From NCBI GenBank assembly GCA_947095585.1, contig OX352765.1:22908254-22972253 (forward strand): DNA of 64,000 bases, given 5' to 3'. The position numbers were made by a program, and so were the translations under genes. The notes under the pieces are model-generated. The model did no database searches. It saw only the letters and a program-made list of their open reading frames with translations, and was not told the origin of the DNA. Below, in pieces: positions 12,494-24,490 of this stretch (position 1 is its first letter; each line of letters begins with the position of its first letter). Origin of the DNA: Nephrocerus scutellatus. Its lineage: Eukaryota; Arthropoda; Insecta; Diptera; Pipunculidae.

Positions 12494-12649
12494 CTGGCAC
12501 TACCTCACTATCACTCTGAGCAATTTTCAATACATATTCTATGTCGCATATAGGCTGTTTCGTATCCAAAAGGCACAAACGCACAATAATTGCCTTGACA
12601 ATGAGGAGGTCGGCCGTAAATAAAAGTTGGAATAAATTGTGGCCAGCAA
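12494..12649 (-). CDS. Candidate internal exon of an unidentified gene
   Basis: A 52-codon open stretch on the minus strand lies between a pyrimidine-rich acceptor (..GGTTTTTCAAAACAAG at 12,650) and the donor GTGGGT (12,493-12,488). It reads AGHNLFQLLFTADLLIVKAI, then IVRLCLLDTKQPICDIEYVL and KIAQSDSEVVP, a well-composed, mostly helical sequence; the other two frames contain stops. The exon begins with two bases of a split codon and ends in phase 1. That fits the exon at 30,988-31,858, which leaves one base (T), so the two could be spliced with a TTT junction. I do not recognise the protein. It could also be an old transposon-coded segment. Confidence 0.4.
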
Positions 12650-13950
12650 CTTGTTTTGAAAAACCAGATAAAGTTAAACTGGACGGATAACTAATTGTAC
12701 TGATACATAAATGCATATTGGACTTACAAACACACCTACAAATTATAATAAAGATAAATTTTTTAACAGAAAATAAAACAGTCATTTGTCAGAATGCCTA
12801 ACGAATGTGCATGCGAGGACACTTACAAGAAAATGTTAAATCTGAAAGAGGGTATCCATTCTAATAAGTCATATGTAGGCACACAGATATATGACTGTAT
12901 ATAAGTACCTATATAAATTTAAAAAAAGTCAATCCAGTGTCGATTATCTGGTGCTCTACATTATTGGTGGAGGTTAGATTACCTGCCAGCTCATGTAATT
13001 CTGAATACATTATATGCGAGTACGTAGAACATATCACGTGGTCACGTTATTAAAAAATAAAATAAAAATGAAATTATAAAAACGAAATTGTCGAAAAAAA
13101 ACCTTTAAAATTTTTTGAATATGTCAGTGACTCCAGTTTTTGAGAAAATTTAGTGACGTACGGACCTGACTAATTCTTGGTTACATTAAGATGTACACTG
13201 ATTTGAAAAAATATATAGCCGGAAAATTGATAGCCTTGTTTATAATTGCAACAAAGGTAAATGAACTCAAAATGCGAGTGTTTGAGTTTTTATTAGGTGT
13301 CGAATTTGATAGCGCTACGGAAATCTTTACTTCAATTATTGCAATGGTCAAGATGATCAACCTTTAAAGTCGTGTTAATTTATTTGGTATACATTATTCT
13401 ATCACGTCTTATTAAAGTTCTACTCAGGCTTTGCTATTAAATTCATAGCCAAAAAGACCTCTAGACTATGACAGTCAAGTTGACGTTCGATTCGACTTTC
13501 AGGCAAAGAATCAATGCCGTGTTCCGGCAAAAGGTTTTGCAAATTTCTCAACGTATTCGTAGGAGGAATATTTGTATGCAAAATAATGATGAGTTGTGTT
13601 GTCTCTGACGAAGTCACAATAATTGCGATAAGACAATAATTTCGAAGAAGAATTAATTTTATCTCTTCTATTTAGTTTTGTTTCTTATTTTCTTTTGAAT
13701 TAGTAGGTATATATGTACATTCATGTAGCAGCGTAACAGCACAATACCCACCAATAAAACTAGAACATGTGTTAAGATTTTTCGCGAGTGGTTTCAAAAA
13801 TTTGAACTGAGCTTATCAGTTTCTAGAATTTTGTGGAAGCACTATACATTCTTGTCCAGTTTTCTTTCTTTTACAATTCAGCCAATGTTCCAATTCGGAA
13901 TTTAGTTTTATATGGCTAAAAGTGAAGGTACAAAAGGGTAACATACACTA
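12650..13950. other. Intergenic or intronic, nothing recognised
   Basis: AT-rich with chance ORFs only. If the exons at 12,494 and 30,988 belong together, this is intron. Confidence 0.4.
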
Positions 13951-13957
13951 CTGTTTT

Positions 13958-14440
13958 TTATATAAACGGTGGGCAGCTATCGGCGCCTATCTCACAAATA
14001 ACCGTCGCAATGTTAGGTTTTAAAGTTGGAATTGTCTCTGGATTGACCACATAACATCTATCCTTAACGCCATCCCATAAAAAAAAGTCCATCGGCGTCA
14101 AATCGCAGTTCAGCGCAGGACATTTGACATCTCCAAAACATCTGATTATTCGGTTGCCAAATTTGGCGCGCGAGAGATAGATTGTCAGTTGGCTTTTATG
14201 GCATGTGGCGCCATCTTGTTGAAACCAAAGGTCGTCCACATATATGGCGTCTTGTAACAGTCGACATTAACGGTAACGGAGTTTCCAGCTTTTTCGAAGA
14301 AAAATGGGCCACCACCCCAAGATTCAAACAAAAGTGTCGCCAAAAATCGATGTCATTATCAAGCATGTCTATGGCCCACGCAGAGAACTGATATCGAAGC
14401 GGATAGTCATTTGCTTTCAATTCCTGAGTCATCTGGACCT
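13958..14440 (-). pseudogene. Mariner-like transposase remnant
   Basis: The minus strand carries VDDLWFQQDGATCHKSQLTI (second catalytic Asp block, QQDGATCH) and CDLTPMDFFLWDGVKDRCYV (third catalytic block with the DFFLW signature), then NPETIPTLKPNIATVI. The upstream part is frameshifted and the N-terminal half is missing. The family is the DFFLWG-type mariner-like transposases common in insects. Confidence 0.8.
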
Positions 14441-14659
14441 TTTAAGCGAATAATCCGAGGTGTTTGTGCAGTGTTCTACTCAGGCTGGTGCGACCAAGGG
14501 CCACAGCACAACACTGACATTGAAAATATATTTTCAATATTTCGAAACGAAAAGCTAACAAAATTTCAAGCAAATCGTTTAAACAAAGTTGCCATAGCCT
14601 ATGATTTAAAAAAAAGTAGTAGAGTGATTGCCCACCCTTCATAAGTCCCAACTTAGACA

Positions 14660-15240
14660 ACGTTTCAACTCATAACGAGTTTGATGTTGTCTAATTCAAT
14701 TTTAAGAATTATCACAAATCGTAACACTGAAATCGTTAGTGCGGGCGATTTTAATGTACACAATTCTGGGTGGATTTAATCACCCTACTCAGCATGTAAA
14801 TGAGCACACCAATACCTGCCATTGCAAATCAAGTCAAAGTTTTCTAACCCGGTGCAAGAAATATTTCACTCCCTCCGATCTGGCTACTATTTACAAGGTT
14901 TTTATTCGCCCTTAACTTGAGAATAATTGATATATCTGGCCTGGTGCGCCTTGCACTAGCTAGATTGGATACAAAACAGTGCGATAAAATTTATCGGTGT
15001 CAAAAACAATGCGAGGTCAATAGATTCGCTTGAACACCGCAGGAACGTTTCCGGCTTGTCACAGTTTTATCGCTTCTCCGACCAGCGATGCTCCACAGAA
15101 ATAGCCAGTTGCATGCCACCTCTCCTTGAATTCAACCTAAATCCTTATCAGTTTACCATCAAGCCCATCTTTCGACGTACAGTTAAGTTCAGAAATTCGT
15201 TCTTCAGCCGTACAACACGTACGTGAACATTTGCTTCGAG
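14660..15240 (+). mobile_element. LINE fragment (endonuclease scrap plus C-terminus)
   Basis: It reads EIVSAGDFNVHNSGW (endonuclease GDFN motif), then after a deletion LDWIQNSAIKFIGVKNNARS, IDSLEHRRNVSGLSQFYR and KFRNSFFSRTTRT. The last two blocks are the C-terminal region of the family at 9,862-12,335. Multiple stops. Confidence 0.7.
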
Positions 15241-15512
15241 TTTATTTCACAAACAATGTTCGCTATAATTTCAAAGTTCGGCCTTATTTCGCTCGGCATA
15301 CATTTAAATACCGTAATTCCATATTAGTTATATTAATGTTTTATAGGTCAGCAGTTTGTATTCTGTTGAAATTCTTTCATAGAAGCCATTAAATTTACCT
15401 GAATTTGTTTTTATTTGGTTTTGTTTATAGATAGATTTATGTTTATGTAGTCCAATGAGCGTTGTCCAAAAGTAATTTAGATTTGAACGCTCATGACAAT
15501 CGGCGACACATA

Positions 15513-15782
15513 CAAAACCTTCTCTATAGAAAGCCCAACTGTTCCGATCGTACACAGACACATGCTTAGATTTATCCCAAACATATTTGTATTAGTTATC
15601 AACTAAAAAGCAAAATCCATATACAATTTTTCTGTTTCCCACTACCACATCTTACATTTCTCGCTTCTTGCGACTGCGTATTTTTTGTACACTGTATTCA
15701 CATCCCACAAACACAGATGCGTTTGGGATGGGTTAACAGCATTAGTATGCATAGAGTTGGGCTTTCTATAGAGAAGGTTTTG
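15513..15782. repeat. Perfect 28-bp inverted repeat
   Basis: The 28 bases at 15,513-15,540 (CAAAACCTTCTCTATAGAAA..) are the exact reverse complement of 15,755-15,782, separated by 214 bp. The spacer contains CACAAACACA/TGTGTTTGTG stretches. It may be the ends of a small unrecognised foldback or MITE element. Confidence 0.75.
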
Positions 15783-16379
15783 GACACACAAGCACATGTG
15801 TTTGTTTTTGTTCAACAAAAACACAAACGAATGTGTTTGTGTGTGGCAAAGATTGCCATATGCATGCAAATAGAGATTAGAATACTTCGACTAATGCCAG
15901 ATTAATATTTTTAACGATATTCGCTTCTTAAAAAGCCTCCCCCAAGTTATATTCCATAAGTCCATTTGTTTGTTTGCCTATGTGTTCTAAAACATTGCCC
16001 ATTGCCATTAACAAAAATTTGAACTACTATAAGGGAAACCATATTCTAATCAAAGAATAATAAACTTTAAGACTACTTATGCGATAACGAATAATATTTC
16101 TGCGGAAATGAATATAAATTTCACGCGAAGCACAGTTAAGAATGCCTTTTGTTTTGTGGAATAGTCCATATGGACAATAGATCGGGAAATTTTGCATCTT
16201 ATTTGATAAAAAACAACCCATAATAATTTTAAAAAAAAAATTTTCATGTAATTTCTGTAATAACCAAAACTATACTGAATTCCATTATAAATGCTTAACA
16301 ATAAAACCACACAGCAACCCAACAACAAAACAACCTGAATCGTAAAGCAAGCAGCGCTGCTCACATGATTTTAAGCTAT
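15783..16379. other. Intergenic, nothing recognised
   Basis: AT-rich. A self-complementary GTTTTTGTTCAACAAAAAC lies near 15,805-15,830. Confidence 0.4.
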
Positions 16380-16580
16380 ATGGAAAATATTGTATGGGAG
16401 CCCCCCGACCCAATGACCCAATTACTATGCAATTTGAATAAAAAGTATTGTCATGGGAAATACACATGTGTGCAAAGTTTGAATAAAATCGGGCTTTAGG
16501 AAGTGTGTTAAAAATTGTTCACAAGATTCTGCCCACCAGCCAGCCAGCCACGGGCACGCGAAGTTAATATAGAGAATTTC
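16380..16580 (+). repeat. Family A 3'-end fragment
   Basis: One monomer (GGGAGCCCCCCGACC.., AATACACATGTGTGCAAAG, TTGAATAAAATCGGGC) is followed by the family's conserved terminus: GGAAGTG..GTTAAAAATTG, a (CCAG)n stretch, CACGGGCACGCGAAGTTAAT and ATAGAGAATTT. Confidence 0.8.
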
Positions 16581-17033
16581 AAAAAGAAGCTAAGTACTAA
16601 AGTACACAACACACCATATGACGATGAAAGCAAACAAATGAAATATAGGATTAGTATTAATCTTCCTTCCACTTGCAAACCGTTATCACGAAAACCACAA
16701 AAACCCTGGTTTAGTTTTGATTTCTGGTTCAAAACACTGCTTGTGGAAAAAGCGATAAGACAGTTGTTACAAGCAGTAAACTTTTCTACAAACGAGTCTA
16801 TTGTTTTCGCGATATTTCTGTTGACAATTAGTTTTATCGCGCGGTTCTGTTTGTGGTTGTGTTCCAATTTTAGCCGAATATTCGTCTTGCAAATAATAGA
16901 CACGTCTGAGATAGTTAAGTACTTTATGTTTTTTTTCGGAACATTTTTAGCTATGGCTAATTTGTGGTCGGATATACCGAGAATTTCGAATTTTTTAGTT
17001 TCTTCGATGCCTCCTCCGATGTCTTATTCATAG
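16560..17033. other. Region open on both strands, identity unknown
   Basis: The plus strand is open for 172 codons (16,515-17,033) and the minus strand for roughly 150 codons over the same bases. The minus reading (GISDHKLAIAKNVPKKNIKY, then NRAIKLIVNRNIAKTIDSFV) looks like a soluble lysine-rich protein. The plus reading is hydrophobic and starts inside family A. The minus reading lies downstream of a LINE RT remnant on the same strand (17,200-17,650), so transposon origin is likely. I do not recognise either product. Confidence 0.35.
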
Positions 17034-17199
17034 ACAAAGAATCAGGATTTATATTTCGCTAAGACGATAGAAGACAGCAGTGGGTTTTAGAACCGTTAAA
17101 TTTTATTCTATTTTGTAATCCCCACCTTGTTAAGTTGTCAAGCACACACATACGTTGTTGTTCAAGCTCCACTTGCAGAAGTTCAGCAAAATAAAGAAT

Positions 17200-17650
17200 T
17201 GGATTAAAAGTAGCGGACATGAGTTTATTAATAAAAATGAGCTGTTTTCCAACTATTTAGGGAGGCACCAGAAGAATAGGAGAAATTAAAAATCTTACGC
17301 AATGGTAAAGGCACCGTTCAAGAACACTTCTTCAAAACTATTGCGGGAATACCATCTGGCCCAGTAAATTTGTGAATGTCTGGTAGGGTGGAGTTATCTG
17401 CGAAATATGAAGCAAGCAAATTGTTTGTTTTTAGAGCTGCCGGTTAGATTGTCATTGTGAGTGAGCGTTTTAATTGACGACGGGGCATTATTAAATTCTC
17501 TACATGGTGTACCCGTTTAGGTAGCAATTACTTAAATTGGTGATTCCTTGGTTAATTTCGTGAAAAAAAAATCGCATAGGAGGGGGGTCTAATTTTACCC
17601 CCTTTGTTGTACATAGCGTTTTAATGCGAAGAGACGATTATTTCCAAAAA
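17200..17650 (-). mobile_element. LINE reverse-transcriptase fragment
   Basis: The minus strand reads FADNSTLPDIHKFTGPDGIP followed by AIVLKKCS, the TGPDGIPAIVLK block that opens the RT domain of many LINEs. A linker (NLTGSSKNKQFA) precedes it and FNFSYSSG..NSWKTAH follows, with frame breaks. Confidence 0.75.
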
Positions 17651-18564
17651 TGCTCTCGGATAATTTTTGTTGATAAATGCGGTATTAAAGCTTATTCAAT
17701 TTTCTACAAATCCATGGAACAATATTTGTGCATTCGTTCAACAAGAGCAAGGTAGTGCTGGTTGTGTTTCTACTACTACGTACAAGAAGAGTTGTATGCC
17801 ATCTCAGTGTCCCTGCAGCAACAGTGCAACAAAATTACATGTGCATGTTACATTACAAATGCCGTATGCAATGTGTGTATAAGTGTCTTTTGACATAACC
17901 TTGAACTACATTTCTAATTCACATAGATAGAAGCTAGAGAGTGATATGAGAAACAAATCTTCCAACGCAGCTCACACGATCGAGCAACGAGCAAGGCATG
18001 TTGGCCAAATTAAGCTGAGCAGTGACATGCAAACGCAAGACACGACACATGAAACACCGTGCCACACTCTCCACATACAGTGTAGAAGCAGAGAGAACTT
18101 AAAATAGTAGGAGTGTGCGAATTCCAACGAAACTTCAAACACACATTTGCGATATTTACCTACACACGATGGCAATACGGCAATGCCATACAATACACAG
18201 CTGTAGATTTTGTTATGAATATGATGGCACAGTACATCACACCAAATTGATATAAAAGCGAGTTGACGTCACAATTCAACTGAATGCCGAATATCATTTG
18301 CATTGTTGAGAACACAATGCAGTACATAGTATAGTACACAGAGTTGAATAACACAACAATAAAGAAAGATTTTTTTTGTGTGATCTGTGCACAAAATTTA
18401 AGCAAAACGTTGATCAACAACAACAACACCAAAAATACAGCACAATTAGCGCAAATGTCTCTCTAAGATGGAAAAACTTCGTATTGAGATATTTTCATAG
18501 TCAATTAGTAATTGCCCACTAGAATATACATATTATCAAGCTTATGAAAAACCTTTTTATTTCG
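17651..18564. other. Intergenic, nothing recognised
   Basis: No supportable gene. Sequence is rich in CACACA/TGTG words around 18,000-18,330. Confidence 0.4.
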
Positions 18565-18845
18565 GTTCTAAAAAAACAACCCATAAAAATTAAAATTTTC
18601 TTGTAAATTCTCTAATCGGGGATACACACACACACACACACACTGCGTGCTCGTTTTGTGGCAAAATCATCCACCAAATGCTGCAGCGGCAGCGAACAGC
18701 GCTGCTCACAAAGCACAGAGCTCATACTTTGCCGTGATCTGATACGATATAGCGATATTTAAAAATTGTATATTGGGGTCCCCAAGGGGCCGATCGCTCC
18801 AAACTTTTACAAAAAGTGTTTTCCATCGAAAACAAATTTCACCTC
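18565..18845 (+). repeat. Family A copy, truncated, plus orientation
   Basis: It starts with AAACAACCCATAAAAATTAA as at 7,530, then AAATTCTCTAATCGGGGATA, a (CA)n run, a divergent spacer and one partial monomer ending TTTTACAAAAAGTGTTTTCC. It abuts an oppositely oriented copy. Confidence 0.75.
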
Positions 18846-19705
18846 TTAAATTCTTTAATTTTTAAATTCTCTATATTATATCTATATTAACTTCGCTTGC
18901 CCGTGGCACGTCAGTTTGTCGGTCGGTCGGTCGGTTTGTCGTGGAATCTTGCGATCAATTTTGAACCCACTTCCCAAAGCCAAATTTTATTGAAACTTTG
19001 CACACATGTGTATTTCCGGAGACAACATTCTTATAAAATTTTTAAAAATTAACCAGCTTTTGTTTAAATCTTATACACATGTGTTTTGGAGACCCTGGGC
19101 CCCGGTCGTGCGGCCACAAAATTTTTTTTAATAAAAATTTACCCGATTTTCTGTAAATTTTATATACGTATGTATCTCCGATGGACAACACTTTTTGTAA
19201 AAATTTTGGAGACTCAGAGCCCCTTTTTTTTATTTAATTTATATACGTGTGTATCTCAGATAGACAACACTTTTTGTAAAAATTTTGGGGGCCCCATAAA
19301 AATTTTTAAAAAAAATTAACCCGATTTTCTTCAAATTTTATACACATGGGTATCTCCGATGGACAAATTTTTTTATAAAGTTTTTGGAGTGTACGGGCCT
19401 TAGGGCCAAAGGGGTGCCCATATAAATTTTTGAAAAATTAGCCCGATTTTCTTCAGTGATGGACAATATTTTTTGTAAATTTTTTGGAGTGATCGGGCCC
19501 TGAGGGCCGAGGAGTGCCCATGTCATTTTTTAAATATTAGCTCGATTTTCTTCAAATTTTAAACATATTTGTATCACTGATGGACGGCGGCCCTGAGTCC
19601 CGAACAGTTCAAACATTTTAAAAAAAGTTTTGTCCATCGGAGGTACACATCTCTTTAAAATTTACCTGGGGACCACCCTCGGGTATTATGGGTTGTTGTT
19701 TCTTC
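18846..19705 (-). repeat. Family A copy, minus orientation, ~6 monomers
   Basis: Reading backward it runs from AACAACCCATAATACCCGAG (19,700) through monomers marked by CCGATGGACA at about 19,177, 19,256 (diverged), 19,356, 19,458 and 19,578. It ends with a (GACC)n run and the terminus GGGCAAGCGAAGTTAATATA near 18,880-18,900. Monomer spacing is 80-120 bp because of internal deletions. Confidence 0.8.
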
Positions 19706-20356
19706 TATTCATTTCCTATCTTCTTCTCTTCTATTTTAAAGTCTCTATTTTATTGAACCAAAGTTTCGTATTCACTGACTCATATCATGCTCTGGTTGTC
19801 AAATTCTAAAATAAACCAATATCAATACCTGGCAATTTCGAGTCGATATGATTTCGATACGGTCTGGGGGGTCGCCATTCTTTCAGCAATAGCTTGGTAC
19901 ACACAGTTATGTAAAAATTTCACTTTACTCATGCAAGCTCAATAGACACCGAAGACATGTCCTTATCGAAGAACGTTGAAGATGTTGATCGGACTTGATG
20001 AAGTGGAAATTTTTACTTTGCGGATGAGGTAATGACTTATAATCTCTTATGGCTTGATACAATTCTTCAGCAAGTCTCTGGGTCTGCTCTGGCTACGCTA
20101 TCATAGGCGTTTTTAAAGTCTATATAGTCTATAATTTATGTAGTCGATCGTCCAACGGTTCGTGACTAATAGGACTTTCTCAATCGATTGAGAAAGTATA
20201 AAAGAGGCAGGAATTTCGACAGTCTCTTTTCTTGCGATTCCCACCACTGCTGAAAACACGTCCTGCAAATCCCATTTAGTGTTTCAAGAAAGATATCGAA
20301 AAGGTCTACGCATAGAAAAGTAGATTCCTTCGAGTTGGAATTCACATTAAAAGTAA
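19706..20356. other. Intergenic, nothing recognised
   Basis: No coding or repeat signal that I can support. Confidence 0.4.
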
Positions 20357-20672
20357 TCTATATAAATAAAAAATAAATTTTGTGCGGTTGTTATTTATGG
20401 AAAGTCACACCGATTTTTATTAAATTTTCAATGTATGTATATAATTGGCGGGTGGAGGATGGTTATAGGCTATAGTACACCCGCATTTCCCCTCCCTAGG
20501 GGTAAGAAATGTGAAATGTTAATATCATCCACATTTACAAACCGACCTTTATGAAATTTTCAACGTATATTATGAGCAGGTAAGAAAAGACTATAATCTA
20601 AAGTACACCACCAACCTAAGAAGAAGGCGGGTGTTCATGTGTGCGGGTAGCGAAGCGCCTGGGAACAGCTAG
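20357..20672 (+). mobile_element. Helitron-like non-autonomous element, 316 bp
   Basis: It begins TCTATATAAATAAAAAATAA after an A and ends AGCGCCTGGGAACAGCTAG before a T, matching the Helitron 5' TC, 3' CTAG and A/T insertion rule. A weak GC-rich stem lies ~15 bp before the end. The interior is non-coding and shares blocks with 419-611. Confidence 0.6.
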
Positions 20673-21274
20673 TCTCAATAAATAGCAAACTTTAGCTTGC
20701 ACTGTTATTGAATACAAAAACTCAGAGTAGGCTAAGTATTTACATTTATGTATATAAAAAAAAACAAATAAATAACAACACAAAAAAAGAGAAAATTGCA
20801 ATAAAAATAATCAAAGCTGTAGAATAACAGAATGAAGTTATTGTTGTAAACGAGTGAACGTAAAAGAAAAGTTAAAATAAACAACAAAAATAGTGAGAAG
20901 TCAGCAACAATCAAACAAAACATATAACAAAACAAAGATTTTTTTTTAGGTAAACACTTATTTCATTTACTTATGATGTTGCTATTTTTCATATTGCATT
21001 CTCCTTTATCAGCCAAACCAATTGTAGAGTGCTTGTGGTGGCTGTACATGTGAACAGCACATACTCAACGGGTAAAGGTCTTCTCGCGGGTTTTTTTTGG
21101 CAATTTATTATTACGCCATAATCATTTCGCTATTTGTTGTCTTGCAATTTAACTATTTCGCAATTAATTTATTCGCAATTTTTGTTAAGCAAACATTTTT
21201 TTCACTATGATATCGTATCACAAAAACGTCACCTCGCATTGCATTATTTCACGAAATTTATTAAAATACGAGGG
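20673..21274. other. Intergenic, nothing recognised
   Basis: A-rich to 20,950, then AT-rich. A (TTCGCAATTTA)-like word recurs around 21,120-21,190. Confidence 0.4.
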
Positions 21275-22115
21275 CGGTTAGGTTAGGTAAGGTTAGGTTT
21301 GGGTGGCTGTCGGCAGGATACCGATCCACTTAGACCACTAATGGCTCATTGTGATACCACATGGATCGAGAAGATTTTTCACCCCACTCGTTGAACCAGT
21401 TGCATCATCGAATGAAGCTTAGAAGACTTCTAATGTCAGTATTAGTTAAATCAATAAAGTCATTGTAAAAGAAGGTTTCCAAATGGTGCTTACGTTTTAG
21501 AGAAAGAGTTGCGCATGTGCAGACAAGGTGAAGAATGGTCTCTTCCTCCTCTTCGTCCATGCAGCTTCTGCTAAAGTCATTGGAAAATACACCAAGCATA
21601 GCTGCATGCTTGCCTATGAGACAGTGCCTAGTAATGACACCTATTGTGCCAACAAAATGCAATCTGTTTAGAGAGATCAAACACTTGAAGCGTTTCGGAT
21701 CAAGCCTAGGCCAGATCATGTTTTGTAGCTACGCAAGTTATACCATTTGTCCATCTTAGATTGGTTTTTTCAATAGCATCATGCTTTAATCATGAATTTT
21801 GAACTCTCCTTGAACTTCTCCCTGAGAGATGATCAGCAGTCTAGACTACAATAGAGTTTGTAGAGACTGATTCTAGGGAAACAGCTTGAATATACGAGAA
21901 AATGCGGGTATCCTTAGCGCGTATATAGCATCCCTCTTCAGCCAAGACGGGATTTCTTTTCTTGCCATGTTTTCTGCTTGGAAAAGACTGCTGTGATTGG
22001 TAAGACGGAAAGAGAGACTAATATTTAGCCTTTTTGAGAAGACTCATCCGCCTTCGCCAACATCAGTTTTTGAACCGTCATTGTAGATGGAAGTTGCGAT
22101 GCCTACCGAATAGGC
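21275..22115 (-). mobile_element. LINE C-terminal fragment with 3' UTR
   Basis: The minus strand gives IYNDGSKTDVG (RNase H start), ...SFRLTNHSSLFQAENMA, then GVITRHCLIGKHAAMLGVFS and a finger-like CMDEEEEETILHLVCTCATL. It is followed by a 3' end carrying the GGTTAGGTTAGGTAAGGTTA motif at 21,278-21,300. The long minus ORF (21,405-21,719) is the best-preserved part. It belongs to the RNase H-bearing I/R1/LOA-like LINEs. Confidence 0.75.
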
Positions 22116-22128
22116 CATTTATTTAATA

Positions 22129-22320
22129 CTAGCTGAGTGCTCGCCGTGGCGGCACTGCACGTTTGACAGTAAGTGAGGGGGGGATCCCTCAAACGGACTA
22201 CTCTCCCTAGAGGTGCTTTACCATCACTATTCACCTCAACGACCACGAAAACTATAAAATCGACACTCCACACGGTCACATCCACCAAACCCCTATCGAC
22301 CACCACCCACTATAGCTATC
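22129..22320 (-). mobile_element. Helitron-like 3' end, reverse orientation
   Basis: The plus strand starts ACTAGCTGAGTGCTCGCCGT with a short CGCC-GT-GGCG hairpin. Reversed, this is a hairpin followed by GCTAG and T, a Helitron-type 3' terminus. The following ~190 bp is rich in CCACCAC words. The other end was not found. Confidence 0.4.
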
Positions 22321-24409
22321 AGCGAATTAGCAGTGATGATGTTCACAAAGTCTTGTCCTACAGTCTGTCCTTTCTCCTTTACTTTACTCTCATCACTTAG
22401 TATGTACACATAAAACTACCAACATTTATGTTTAGCGGTTAATTTGTTCAAGGAAGTCTACACTTATTCTTTCAAAAGAACTCCGTCAATTATCTCGTTT
22501 CCATTAAGGGTTGAACCCAGGTTGAACCTGGGTTAGTGCTCATAGAAACATGGTTGAGTTGAGTTTTCGTTAAGCTCAGTTTGAACTCAACGATAATACC
22601 TGGTTTGAGTAGAGTTGAAATTCAAAATGGCGATTGTTATTATTTTGTAAGTAGACGTCGGATTTTGTGTTATTTTGTCAAAACTTTAACTCTGTTTCAT
22701 CCTGATTACATGAAAACGCGTGACGCCATTTTGCATTTAACGAAAATAAATTTCAACCAAATCCACCTCAACCCAGGTTCATGGAAACGCAGTAAATTTC
22801 ATCATTTCTATTTGTAACTGATGCCATGTCACACACGTCTTCGCTGACGTCTTTTTTTATTTTTTTTTTGTCAAACCTCGTTTATATGACTTGTCAGGTG
22901 AGAAAAAACCTATAACAAAAAAAACTCCAATTATAAAAAGAAAAATTATCAAGAAATGGCAATCTATGTATGTACATACAAATGCCTGCAAATACCATAC
23001 TACACTGGGTTTCTGAGTTTTGTATTGTTATACGCGTACCTTCTCGTATATAAATAAACATATGACATATGCAGGTTATAAAAATAAATATCAACAGAGC
23101 CATTACGCAACTTAAAATTCAAATTCATATTCTTGGTCTTGCATACTCAGTCTTCTTTTGGTCTTGGTCTTGCATTTTTTGCCTGCAAGACCAAGACCAA
23201 TTTCGCTCATCACTAATTTTTAATTAAACAGAAACTACTCTAACTTTCACCCTATCATTTGTTCTCAAAATATAACTCGAAAAATATCAATTTTATCTCC
23301 CAAAATGATGTGCTTCTAATTTCGTGAACCGCAGTGTATTTACGCAATCCACCATTGTTTGTTTAAACAATTTCTCACCTCGTGAGTAAATAGTAAGCGC
23401 ACGCTCTGCAGCAGAAGCACAAAAGTGTGTATCCATTTTTAATATGTAATTACAGTCTAGGTACGTACTACATAAACGCTGAAGGGGTCGAAATTTATTA
23501 AACTCAACAGGTGACGTATGAAACGTGAACTGTCACCGTAACGGTAAACGATATATCAAAAAATACCACATATTCCCGCGACATTTAAAGAGATGTTGGT
23601 CTCTGATTTGGTATGAAGTCACATATGTTAATTTATTTTTAGAAAAAAGCTCTGTTTTTTGTATGGTTTGTAGCGAGTATCGTCTGTTCAAATGCAGTAA
23701 CAGATGTTTACAGCAAACTAGAGATTTCCTCCTTGCAAGCGGTAAAAACAAGAAGTGATGATACGAGTAGCAAGTCACGAGAAATGAGAGGCAGTTGCAG
23801 TACATAAAATAAAAAAGCAATCGAACGTTTGTTTATTTTTAGACCAAAATCATGTAAAGGTGTACAGTACATGCTCAGCTCCTTCTGTGGTTGTAGTTTA
23901 TACGTGTTTGTGAGAGAAAATTAGTAGCTTGTTAGATACGAGTATATACTATCACTCCATTGTGTTGAGCGGTGGGTGGTGCGTGTTAGGTGATTATTTT
24001 TAGTGCATTGGTAAATGGAATGTTTCTGTCTTCCTGATTCTAAGCTGAGTACATATTGGGCCAAAAATCGTAAACTCAACGGCATTGAGCTGATATTATA
24101 CAGCGAAAAAAGAGCACATCCGATTTCGCTCCACTGATACAAATGTATCATATTGGCTACACATTTTTACTTTAATCCAGTGTGCTCGTTTGATTTCAGG
24201 TTTTATTTGACTTCATCGAATAAAATTTTTTACGTCTAGGGGTGGTAATATATTTGCCACCCGAAGCATATTTTTATTTTTTGTTATAAACAAAATTTGG
24301 CCCAGAATTTACAAAAAAAAACTTTTTTTTTAATTTTTTTTTATTTATTTATTTATTTTTTTACACGCGTCACAATTGTTTTAAATTCATTAAATTCTGA
24401 CTGATAGAA
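22321..24409. other. Intergenic, no gene recognised
   Basis: It holds a palindromic patch around 22,510-22,536 (GGGTTGAACCCAGGTTGAAC), partly repeated inverted near 22,768-22,790, probably MITE ends. It also holds the strong hairpin listed separately. The remainder shows only chance ORFs. Confidence 0.4.
23158..23200. repeat. Perfect 17-bp hairpin
   Basis: TTGGTCTTGGTCTTGCA (23,158-23,174), a 9-base loop, and its exact reverse complement (23,184-23,200). A related TTGGTCTTGCA word occurs at about 23,133. It is probably part of a small foldback element. Confidence 0.8.
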
Positions 24410-24490
24410 GGGGAGATATAGGGGCCCCAAATTTTAATATAAAGCGTTTTCACCGGAAATACACAAGCGTGCTTAGTTTCAACGAACTCG
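24410..24490 (+). repeat. Family A monomer fragment
   Basis: A single divergent monomer: GGGGCCCCAAATTTTAATAT, CACCGGAAATACACAAGCGT, TTTCAACGAACTCGGGAT. Confidence 0.6.

Noticed and set aside
21278..21300. GGTTAGG repeats as an interstitial telomere
   Set aside because: Higher flies lack simple telomeric repeats, and the motif sits at the 3' end of a LINE, as in other copies of that group.
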